From Flavobacterium eburneipallidum (GTDB lineage: Bacteria > Bacteroidota > Bacteroidia > Flavobacteriales > Flavobacteriaceae): a stretch of DNA of 64,000 bases. Where the stretch lies: positions 930,001-994,000 of the forward strand of contig NZ_CP114291.2 in assembly GCF_027111355.2 (NCBI RefSeq), in the 5' to 3' direction. The position numbers and the translations under genes are program-made. Shown here in pieces: positions 1-7,566 of the stretch (the first letter of the stretch is position 1; each line of letters starts with the position of its first letter). The notes beneath the pieces were generated by a model. It was not told where the DNA came from. It saw nothing but the letters and a program-made list of their open reading frames with translations, and did no database searches.

Positions 1-1
1 T

Positions 2-883
2 TTCGCTGTCAGCTATTCCCAGAAAAAAAAGGAAATTTTCCTTTTCACCTCTTTCAGGGAACCCGCTACCGAAGGTTTGTATCTGGCGTACAGTGAAGAC
101 GGTTATAACTGGAAAGGCCTTGAAGGTTCGTTCCTAAAACCCGAAATCGGTGCCAGCAAAATAATGCGTGATCCCTCCATCACAAAAGGCGCAAACGGAA
201 CCTACCATATGGTCTGGACAACCGACTGGAAAGGCGGAAACGGATTCGGATACGCCAGTTCCAAAGATTTAATTCATTGGTCAAAACAGGAATACATTCC
301 CGTGATGAAACACGAACCCGAAGTCGTAAACGTGTGGGCACCCGAAATTTTTTACGATGATGTCAAAAAAGAATACATTATCATCTGGGCATCCACAATC
401 CCATTCCGATTCGAAAAAGGAGTAGAAGATGAAAAAAACAACCACCGAATGTATTACGTAACCACCAAAGATTTCAAAACCTTTTCGGATACCAAATTAT
501 ATTACGATCCTGGTTTCAGCGTCATCGATTGTGTGATTGTAAAAAAAGGCAAAAAGGATTATGTATTGGTTCTTAAAGACAACACCAGACCGATGCGAAA
601 TATCGAAGTAGCTTTTGGAAAATCACCTTTAGGCTCATTCGAAAAAAGATCAAAACCCTTAACCGAATATTTATCAGAAGGTCCAACGGTTGTAAAAGTC
701 GGTAAAAACTGGTTGCTGTATTATGACAATTACGGATCAAAAAATTACAAAGCCTTGAGCACTTCCGATTTTGTAAATTTCGAAGATGTCTCATCCAAAA
801 TAACCCTTCCCGAAGGACACAAACACGGAACAATTACAACAATTTCCGAAGAAGTTCTAAAAGGATTAATAGAAAAGAAATAA
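2..883 (+). CDS. GH43-like glycosidase, 5' end outside the window
   Basis: The frame is open from base 2, so the gene begins upstream of the window; the first in-frame TTG at 77 is not the real start. The visible 293 codons have the repeated blade pattern of five-bladed beta-propeller glycosidases (GH43/GH117-like): an FTSFREPATEGLYLAYSEDG segment, then MRDPSI, where the Asp of RDPS is a typical active-site residue, then a WAPEIFYD block and later SEGPTVVK. These blocks are characteristic of GH43-type arabinosidases and xylosidases, but substrate cannot be told. It is the first of a long + strand series of glycan-degrading genes, with 129 bases to the next. Family is fairly sure; exact activity is not. 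Confidence 0.75.
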   Translation, partial: FAVSYSQKKKEIFLFTSFREPATEGLYLAYSEDGYNWKGLEGSFLKPEIGASKIMRDPSITKGANGTYHMVWTTDWKGGNGFGYASSKDLIHWSKQEYIPVMKHEPEVVNVWAPEIFYDDVKKEYIIIWASTIPFRFEKGVEDEKNNHRMYYVTTKDFKTFSDTKLYYDPGFSVIDCVIVKKGKKDYVLVLKDNTRPMRNIEVAFGKSPLGSFEKRSKPLTEYLSEGPTVVKVGKNWLLYYDNYGSKNYKALSTSDFVNFEDVSSKITLPEGHKHGTITTISEEVLKGLIEKK

Positions 884-889
884 ATTAAT

Positions 890-997
890 GCCACAGATTT
901 CAAAGATTAAAAGGATTAAAAAATCTGCTAAATCTGCCAAATCTGCGAGAAAAAAATAGACAAGCAAATTCAATAAAAAATCTGTGAAATCTGTGGC
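890..997. repeat. Palindromic intergenic repeat, AATCTGTGG type
   Basis: The arms GCCACAGATTTCA (890-902) and TGAAATCTGTGGC (985-997) are perfect inverse complements. Between them are further copies of the word AATCTGC. The right arm is followed by a run of A, then ATAAAAGCA and the start codon of the next gene. It belongs to the loose family of start-codon-proximal palindromes seen across this locus. Confidence 0.7.
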
Positions 998-1012
998 AAA
1001 AAAATAAAAGCA

Positions 1013-2887
1013 ATGATTGCATTTCAAAACATAAAAACCAATATCGTAACAGCAACAACTATTTTGTTGAGCTGTGTCGCAGTCAATTCGGCGCAGGCCC
1101 AACAAGACACGATACGATATACAGGCAAAACACTTTCCAATGTCGATTACCATCACGGACAATTGAGTCCGGCAGTTGGCGTTCACGCTACACAGATTAT
1201 GCGTGCCAGCCGTGAACATTCTGAAAAAGCAGATGGTTTTGGCTGGACGTACAATCACCAGTCCATGATGGCGTATTGGAACAATACCTTTTACCTGCAT
1301 TATTTAAGCGACCCGTCAGGTGAACACATTCCGCCAAGTCAGACTTTTATGATGACTTCCAAAGATGGGGTAAACTGGACAAAACCAGCCGTGCTTTTTC
1401 CAATTTACCACGTTCCTGACGGCTTCAAAAAAGAAGGAGTAGAAGACGTTGCCAAAAATATTGATGCGATAATGCACCAGCGAATGGGCTTTTATGTTTC
1501 ATCAGACAACAGATTACTGGCAACCGGTTATTATGGAGTTGCCTTAGACAAAAAAGACGATCCGAATGACGGAAAAGGAATTGGTCGTGTCGTGCGAGAA
1601 ATTTATAAAGACGGCACATATAGTCCAATTTATTTTATTCGATACAATAAAACCGGAAATCCTTTGCCAACGACTTTTCCATTTTACACCAAAAGCAAAG
1701 ACAAAAAATTCATCAAAGCCTGCGATGAGCTGATGTCAAAACCTTTACTGATGCAACAATGGGTCGAAGAAGCCGATCGTGATGATGAATTAATTCCGCT
1801 TAAAAAACAATACAAAGCCTTCAATTATTACCATTTACCAAACGGAAACGTAGTTGGTTTATGGAAATTTGCTTTGACATCTTTAAGCAAAGACAATGGT
1901 AAAACTTGGGAATACACGCCATTAAGAGCGCCCGGATTTGTAAACAGCAACGCCAAAATCTGGGGTCAAAAAACCTCTGATAATCGTTATGCAACCGTTT
2001 ACAATCCGTCAGAATACCGTTGGCCATTGGCAATATCCACCAGTGATGACGGACTGAATTACAAAGATTTATTATTAGTTCACGGTGAAGTAAGTCCGAT
2101 GCGTTACGGTGGTAACTATAAATCTGCAGGACCGCAATACGTTCGCGGAATCCTCGAAGGCAACGGAACTCCGCCAGACGGAAAACTGTGGGTAAGTTAC
2201 AGCGTCAACAAAGAAGACATTTGGGTCGCTTCGGTACCGGTTCCCGTAACAAGTGAAGTAAAAGAAAACGCCAATGATGTTTTCAACGATTTGCCAAACG
2301 GAGAAGAATTAAAATTATGGAACACCTACGATTTGTCCTGGGCATCCACCAAAATCGAAAAGAAAACAGACGGTAAAAAATGGCTGACTTTACGAGATCA
2401 GGATTTTTTTGACTATTCCCGTGCCGAGCGTGTAATTCCGTTTGCACAAAAAATGGAAGCGACTTTCACCGTAAAACCCGAACAAAATAACCACGGATTG
2501 TTGCAGGTAGAATTCCAAAACAAACAAGGACTGCCTGCGATTCGCATCGTTTTCGATTCGGATGGAGAAATAAAAGTGAAGCACGGAGCCCGTCACGGCG
2601 GAATTGGAAAATATGAAGCCGGAAAAGAATATACAATAACAGTCAAATTGGATGTGACTTCCAGGTCATATACGTTGAAAGTGAATGACGGCAAAGAAAC
2701 CAACAAAATATTCTATGCGCCAGTTGACGGAATTTCACGTATTATGTTCCGCACAGGAGATCAAAGATATTCGCCAAATGCAGATACAGAACCGGACACA
2801 CCAGATTTTACAGACTTACCGGATACAGGAAAATTAATTCCGGAAGCGGTATTTAATATTCAGTCATTGGTTACGAATAAATTGTAA
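1013..2887 (+). CDS. Exported beta-propeller glycosidase-like protein with C-terminal lectin-like domain
   Basis: The 624-residue product has an N-terminal signal peptide (hydrophobic stretch about 10-28, ending in AQAQ). Residues about 30-420 look like a sialidase-type beta-propeller: a repeated pattern of FMMTSKDGVNW, LSKDNGKTWEYTPL and ISTSDDGLNYKDL matches BNR/Asp-box-like blades. Residues about 425-600 resemble a concanavalin-like (LamG-type) beta-sandwich, with FTVKPEQNNHGLLQVEF and FYAPVDGISRIMFRTG. Such proteins are usually annotated as exo-alpha-sialidase-like; I see no proof of sialidase activity, and the setting between GH43 and GH78 genes argues for a plant-glycan substrate. It could belong to one of the newer propeller glycosidase families. 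Periplasmic or outer-surface location is inferred from the signal peptide. Confidence 0.65.
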   Translation: MIAFQNIKTNIVTATTILLSCVAVNSAQAQQDTIRYTGKTLSNVDYHHGQLSPAVGVHATQIMRASREHSEKADGFGWTYNHQSMMAYWNNTFYLHYLSDPSGEHIPPSQTFMMTSKDGVNWTKPAVLFPIYHVPDGFKKEGVEDVAKNIDAIMHQRMGFYVSSDNRLLATGYYGVALDKKDDPNDGKGIGRVVREIYKDGTYSPIYFIRYNKTGNPLPTTFPFYTKSKDKKFIKACDELMSKPLLMQQWVEEADRDDELIPLKKQYKAFNYYHLPNGNVVGLWKFALTSLSKDNGKTWEYTPLRAPGFVNSNAKIWGQKTSDNRYATVYNPSEYRWPLAISTSDDGLNYKDLLLVHGEVSPMRYGGNYKSAGPQYVRGILEGNGTPPDGKLWVSYSVNKEDIWVASVPVPVTSEVKENANDVFNDLPNGEELKLWNTYDLSWASTKIEKKTDGKKWLTLRDQDFFDYSRAERVIPFAQKMEATFTVKPEQNNHGLLQVEFQNKQGLPAIRIVFDSDGEIKVKHGARHGGIGKYEAGKEYTITVKLDVTSRSYTLKVNDGKETNKIFYAPVDGISRIMFRTGDQRYSPNADTEPDTPDFTDLPDTGKLIPEAVFNIQSLVTNKL

Positions 2888-2897
2888 AAAAAATATA

Positions 2898-2977
2898 ACC
2901 GCAAATTCCACAAATTCCCGCAAATCTTTTAACTGAAAGAAAAAGAATAATTTGTGAAAATTTGTGCAATTTGTGGT
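2898..2977. repeat. Palindromic intergenic repeat, AATTTGTGG type
   Basis: The left arm at 2898-2916 (beginning ACCGCAAATT) and right arm at 2959-2977 (ending AATTTGTGGT) match as inverse complements at 17 of 19 positions. The word AATTTGTG occurs three times on the right side. The repeat fills most of the gap between two locus genes and is followed by A-rich sequence and the GTG start at 2991. Confidence 0.65.
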
Positions 2978-2990
2978 AAAAAAATAAAGC

Positions 2991-5741
2991 GTGAAGAATT
3001 TAAAAAACATAGTATTCCTCTTTTGTCTTCTGATATCGTTTGTTTCGAACGGACAAATTGCTGTCCAACATTTACGATGCGAAATGACAGAAAATCCATT
3101 GGCAGTAAATACTAACCAGCCAAGATTAAGCTGGCAGTTGGTTTCGAAAGAATTTTATGCCTCACAAATAGGTTATCAAATTTTGGTTTCCTCTTCGGAA
3201 GAAAATCTAAAAAAGGATAACGGCGATATCTGGAACAGCGGAAGAATAAATTCAGAGAAAAATCTTCAAATTACTTACAGCGGAACTCTGCTAAAAAGCG
3301 AAACCAAATATTTTTGGAAAGTCAAAGTCTGGAATCAAAAAGGCAAGGCATCCAATTGGAGCAAAACAGCTTCATTCAGAATGTCGCCTTTAGCATCAGA
3401 TTTAAATTCAACCTGGATTGGCGCGATTACAAAAGCCGAAAGTCATTTGCCGGAAGGTAGAAATTACCATACAGCGACTTTCAACAGACAGAAAAAAGAC
3501 GCTTTGATCAATGCTTCGGATTCATTGTCGCGCAGAAGTATTATGTTGCGTAAGCCTTTCGAAGTAAAAAAAGAAATAAAGGAAGCTGTGGTTTACATTT
3601 CCGGTTTGGGACATTATGAATTAACGGTTAACGGAAAGAAAATCGGTAACAGCGAGTTTGCGCCTTTATGGACAGATTACGATAAAACGGTTAATTTTAA
3701 TACGTATGAATTAACTGCGGAAGAACTAAAAAAAGGCGAAAACGTAATTGGTGTTTTGTTAGGAAACGGAATGTACAACACACTTGCTGAACGCTATTCG
3801 AAATTCTATGTAAGTTTTGGTCCGCCAACTTTATTTTTCAAAATGAAAGTGATTTATAAAGACGGTTCCGAGGGAATTATAAAATCAGATGCAAGCTGGA
3901 AATACAGCAAAAGCCCAATTACGTATAACAGTATTTTTGGAGGCGAAGATTACAATGCCAATCTGGAGCAAAAAGGCTGGAGCAATAAAGATTTTAATGA
4001 TTCGACCTGGAAAAAAGTAGTTGTTCAGGAAGCGCCAAAAGGAATTTTACGACCACAGACTACAACACCGATTACAATTCAAAAACAATACGAAGTTAAA
4101 GAAGCAAAAGAGCTGAAACCTAATTTTTTTGTTTTCAATATGGGACAAAATCTTTCGGGATTTACGACCATAAAAGTCCAAGGAAAAAAAGGGCAGACTG
4201 TTCGTGTTTGGGTGGGCGAAAGTTTAAATGAAGACGGAACTGTCGGACAGGGGAAAACCGGAAAACCGTATTATTACGATTACACTTTAAAAGGTGAAGG
4301 TGTTGAAGAATGGCAACCGAAATTCAGTTATTACGGTTTTCAATATGTGCAGGTTGAGAACATCAATTACAAAGAAACCAAAGATGAAAATTTGCCAACA
4401 CTGGTCGATTTAAAATCTAATTTCATTTACAATTCGGCAGGAGAAGCAGGAACTTTTGAATCTTCGAATGACATTTTCAACAAGACACACTTGCTGATTA
4501 ACAACGCCATCAAAAGTAATTTTCAGAGCGTTTTTACCGATTGTCCGCAGCGTGAAAAATTGGGCTGGATAGAGGAAATTCACTTGAACAGTCCAGGCTT
4601 GATGTTCAATTACAATCTGGAAAGTTACATTCCTGCCACAATGCAAAACATTTCGGATTCACAACGCGATAACGGTTTGATCCCAACCATCGTTCCCGAA
4701 TATGTGGTTTTCGGTGGCGACTTTACCGATTCTCCGGAATGGGGTGTGACTGGCGTAATCCTGCCATGGATGTATTACGAATATTACGGCGACGCTTCGT
4801 TAATCGAAAAATATTATCCCGTAATGAAAAAATATGTGGATTATTTAGGAACTAAAGCCACGAACCATATCGTTTCCCACGGATTGGGCGATTGGTATGA
4901 TTACGGAACACACGCAGCAGGATATTCGAAAAACAGTCCGATTGCACTTTCGGCAACTTCGCATTATTTTTATGGAGCGAGTTTGGTTGCGAAGGCAGCA
5001 AAATTGTTGAATAAGTCAGAAGATATTAAGAAGTATGAAAAGCTGACTTCGGATATCAAAAATGCTTTCAACAAAGAATTTTTCAATCCCAAAACCAAGC
5101 AATACGGAACCAGCAGTCAGTTCAGTAATGCCGTTCCCGTTTTTATGGATATCGTAGAACCGCAATATAAACAAGCCGTAATGCAGAATTTATTGGCTGA
5201 CATCAAAGCAAAAGGCGACCGACTGACAACAGGTGATGTTGGAAACCGTTATTTGTTTCAGGCCTTGGCTCGAAATGGCGAAAACGAAACGATGTACAAA
5301 ATGAACAACCATTACGATGCGCCGGGTTATGGATTTCAGATTAAATTTGGCCTGACAACCTTGACCGAACAATGGGATCCGCGTAAAGGAAATTCGTGGA
5401 ATCACTTTATGATGGGACAAATCGAAGAATGGTTCTATCAAAGTTTAGCCGGAATTGTACCTGATGAAAAAAATCCGGGATTCAAGCATTTCTTTATTCA
5501 GCCGGAAATTGTGGGCGATATGACTTTTGTAAAAGCAACTTATAAATCGATTTACGGAAATATCGCTTCAGCCTGGGAAAAGAAAGACGGAAAATTAATC
5601 CTGAAAGTAGAAATTCCTGCCAATACATCGGCGACAATAAAATTGCCGATCGCAAAGAATTCCGAAATAAAAGTCAATGGAAAACCGATTAAAAATTTAA
5701 AATTAGGTTCAGGAAAATATACAATTGAATGCAAATTATAA
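2991..5741 (+). CDS. GH78 alpha-L-rhamnosidase, exported
   Basis: The 916-residue protein starts with GTG and has a signal peptide ending near SNGQ. Domain order fits bacterial GH78: an N-terminal fibronectin-like domain (HLRCEMTENPLAV, PRLSWQL), a beta-sandwich carbohydrate-binding region (about 190-350), an (alpha/alpha)6 barrel (about 480-820) and a C-terminal beta-sandwich. The barrel contains DCPQREKLGW with D517 and E522, matching the acid-side residues of characterised enzymes, and E793 in TEQW at the place of the general base. It should release terminal alpha-L-rhamnose from oligosaccharides. A second GH78 lies at 14018, and the two are not close copies, so they probably act on different linkages. 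A repeat element follows the gene. Confidence 0.92.
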   Translation: MKNLKNIVFLFCLLISFVSNGQIAVQHLRCEMTENPLAVNTNQPRLSWQLVSKEFYASQIGYQILVSSSEENLKKDNGDIWNSGRINSEKNLQITYSGTLLKSETKYFWKVKVWNQKGKASNWSKTASFRMSPLASDLNSTWIGAITKAESHLPEGRNYHTATFNRQKKDALINASDSLSRRSIMLRKPFEVKKEIKEAVVYISGLGHYELTVNGKKIGNSEFAPLWTDYDKTVNFNTYELTAEELKKGENVIGVLLGNGMYNTLAERYSKFYVSFGPPTLFFKMKVIYKDGSEGIIKSDASWKYSKSPITYNSIFGGEDYNANLEQKGWSNKDFNDSTWKKVVVQEAPKGILRPQTTTPITIQKQYEVKEAKELKPNFFVFNMGQNLSGFTTIKVQGKKGQTVRVWVGESLNEDGTVGQGKTGKPYYYDYTLKGEGVEEWQPKFSYYGFQYVQVENINYKETKDENLPTLVDLKSNFIYNSAGEAGTFESSNDIFNKTHLLINNAIKSNFQSVFTDCPQREKLGWIEEIHLNSPGLMFNYNLESYIPATMQNISDSQRDNGLIPTIVPEYVVFGGDFTDSPEWGVTGVILPWMYYEYYGDASLIEKYYPVMKKYVDYLGTKATNHIVSHGLGDWYDYGTHAAGYSKNSPIALSATSHYFYGASLVAKAAKLLNKSEDIKKYEKLTSDIKNAFNKEFFNPKTKQYGTSSQFSNAVPVFMDIVEPQYKQAVMQNLLADIKAKGDRLTTGDVGNRYLFQALARNGENETMYKMNNHYDAPGYGFQIKFGLTTLTEQWDPRKGNSWNHFMMGQIEEWFYQSLAGIVPDEKNPGFKHFFIQPEIVGDMTFVKATYKSIYGNIASAWEKKDGKLILKVEIPANTSATIKLPIAKNSEIKVNGKPIKNLKLGSGKYTIECKL

Positions 5742-5763
5742 GATTTAAAAATGACTACAACCG

Positions 5764-5890
5764 CTCCGCAAAGTCTCCGACTTTGAGGATGTATTGTAAG
5801 GTCTCCGACCTTCGTTATTGGTATTGAGGTTGTTTCCAAAGGCGGTCGGAGACCGCTGCTCACTACCTCAAAGTCGGAGACTTTGCAGAG
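5764..5890. repeat. REP/MITE-like double palindrome
   Basis: The outer arms (5764-5788 and 5866-5890) are inverse complements at 24 of 25 bases. A second, inner pair GGTCTCCGACC (5800-5810) and GGTCGGAGACC (5844-5854) is perfect. The whole can fold into one long hairpin. Its core word, CTCCGAC, is richer in G+C than the surroundings, as in REP elements mobilised by RAYT-type transposases. No transposase is nearby. Confidence 0.75.
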
Positions 5891-5912
5891 CTAAAAAATA
5901 ATAATTGAAAAA

Positions 5913-7346
5913 ATGAATAGGATGAACATAAAAAATATAGCTTTTACTTTACTCGTTTCAATCTTTACATTGACACTTGCAAACGCACAATGCACATCGG
6001 ATACGAATTTCAGAAAACCCGTTTCAGAAACGATTCAAAAAATTGGAACCATTTTTAATGTTGCCATAAATGACGACCGTGGTTTATTGAAAGGCAAAGA
6101 ACTCGATTATGCCGATTGGAGAATCGAACCCGGAAATCTTGCGGTTTCACTGACCAATATTCTGGTGCCTTTCGAATTGATGTATTTCAAACAGCCCGAT
6201 GGAACCTACATCATCAGAAAATATGAAAACCATAAAGTTTCAGTCGATAAAGGAAAAGAGCGTTTTGATTATCTAACGACTTTATATTCCAATGTTGCCG
6301 ATTGGGAAAAGCGTAAAAGCGAAATAAAAGCCTGTATGATCACGTCATTTGGTTTGGACAAAGCACCGCCAATGCCCAAATCAAAGCCAATCTTAACGCC
6401 AAAAAGAATTTATAAAGATTACAGCGTTGAGAATATCGCGTTAGAAATTCTGCCAGGTGTTTACACTACTGGTTCGATTTACAAACCGTATCCGTTAAAC
6501 AAAAAATCGGCAATTATCTTGACGCCCGACGGACATTTCGGCGACGGAAGATACAGAAAAGACGAGCAGTATCGTTGTGCGATAATGGCCAAAATGGGCG
6601 CGATTGTAGTGAGTTACGATTTATTTGCCTGGGGAGAATCCTTATTGCAATTCCCGGAAGAAACACATCGAAACAGCATTGCATCAACCGTTCAGGTGTT
6701 GAGCGGAATCCGATTATTGGATTATCTAGCGACCATAAAAAATGCCGATGTTTCGCGAGTTGGCGTTACCGGCGGTTCCGGCGGAGGTTCGCACACGATG
6801 TTTTTGGCCGCTTTAGACAATCGAATCACGGTTTCGGCTCCCGTGGTGATGGTTTCTTCGCATTTTTCGGGCGGTTGTCCGTGTGAGAGCGGTCGCGGAA
6901 TCCACCTTTGCGGAAACGGAACCAACAATGCCGAAATCTCTGCAATGATGGCGCCAAAACCACAGTTGATTGTTTCCGACGGAAAAGACTGGACGCTCGC
7001 AGTTCCCGAATTGGAATTTCCTTTTATCCAAAGAACTTACGAATTGTACGGCAAAAAAAACCTTGTAGAAAATGTCCATTTTGCCAAGGAAGGTCACGAT
7101 TTTGGCGTTTCAAAACGTATGGCGCTGTACCCGTTTATAGCGAAATATTTAGGTCTGGATTTGAACAAAGTAAAGAACGAAAAAGGCGAAATCGACGAGT
7201 CAACCTGTGTGATTGAACCGTATGATAAATTATATGTTTTTGGCAACAAAGTCGAAAATTTACCTAAAAATGCCCTGAAAGACATCAACAAATTATATGA
7301 AATGTTCGGAGAAAAAAATCTGAAGATTTATGAGGTTAAGAAGTAA
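5913..7346 (+). CDS. Exported alpha/beta-hydrolase (acetyl-xylan-esterase-like) with N-terminal STN-like domain
   Basis: The 477-residue product has a signal peptide ending about residue 26 (LANAQ). Residues about 30-110 have the pattern of an STN domain (secretin and TonB N-terminus: VSETIQKIGTIFNVAIND followed by AVSLTNILVPFELMY). From about residue 165 it is an alpha/beta-hydrolase: a strand with ILTPDGHFGDG, a nucleophile elbow GGSGGG near residue 290 whose Ser is the likely nucleophile, and a late GHDF segment whose His is the likely triad base. The layout resembles the dienelactone hydrolase/acetyl xylan esterase superfamily, so it may remove acetyl or methyl esters from the target glycan. 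Joining STN to an esterase is unusual. The ester substrate is unknown. Confidence 0.7.
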   Translation: MNRMNIKNIAFTLLVSIFTLTLANAQCTSDTNFRKPVSETIQKIGTIFNVAINDDRGLLKGKELDYADWRIEPGNLAVSLTNILVPFELMYFKQPDGTYIIRKYENHKVSVDKGKERFDYLTTLYSNVADWEKRKSEIKACMITSFGLDKAPPMPKSKPILTPKRIYKDYSVENIALEILPGVYTTGSIYKPYPLNKKSAIILTPDGHFGDGRYRKDEQYRCAIMAKMGAIVVSYDLFAWGESLLQFPEETHRNSIASTVQVLSGIRLLDYLATIKNADVSRVGVTGGSGGGSHTMFLAALDNRITVSAPVVMVSSHFSGGCPCESGRGIHLCGNGTNNAEISAMMAPKPQLIVSDGKDWTLAVPELEFPFIQRTYELYGKKNLVENVHFAKEGHDFGVSKRMALYPFIAKYLGLDLNKVKNEKGEIDESTCVIEPYDKLYVFGNKVENLPKNALKDINKLYEMFGEKNLKIYEVKK

Positions 7347-7355
7347 AAAAAGTTA

Positions 7356-7524
7356 GACACGAATTACACGGATTGATTTTTTTGCACAATATTGTCATTC
7401 CGTAGGAATCTCACATTAGTTGCTCACATTTCGAGAGATTCCTTCGGAATGACAAAAGAGGGCTATTGAGATTCGTGATATTTTCAAAACAAATGAATTC
7501 GTGTAAATTCGTGAAATTCGTGTC
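7356..7524. repeat. Palindrome nested inside another palindrome
   Basis: The outer arms (GACACGAATTACACG at 7356-7370 and CGTGAAATTCGTGTC at 7510-7524) match at 14 of 15 positions and belong to the start-codon-proximal family. Between them lies an independent inverted repeat with arms at 7392-7412 and 7435-7455 containing GTCATTCC and GGAATGAC. The arrangement suggests one repeat landed in the loop of another. No gene fits in this 220-base gap. Confidence 0.7.
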
Positions 7525-7566
7525 AAAAAAATAATTAGAGTCTTGGCTCAAAAAAATAAATAAATT

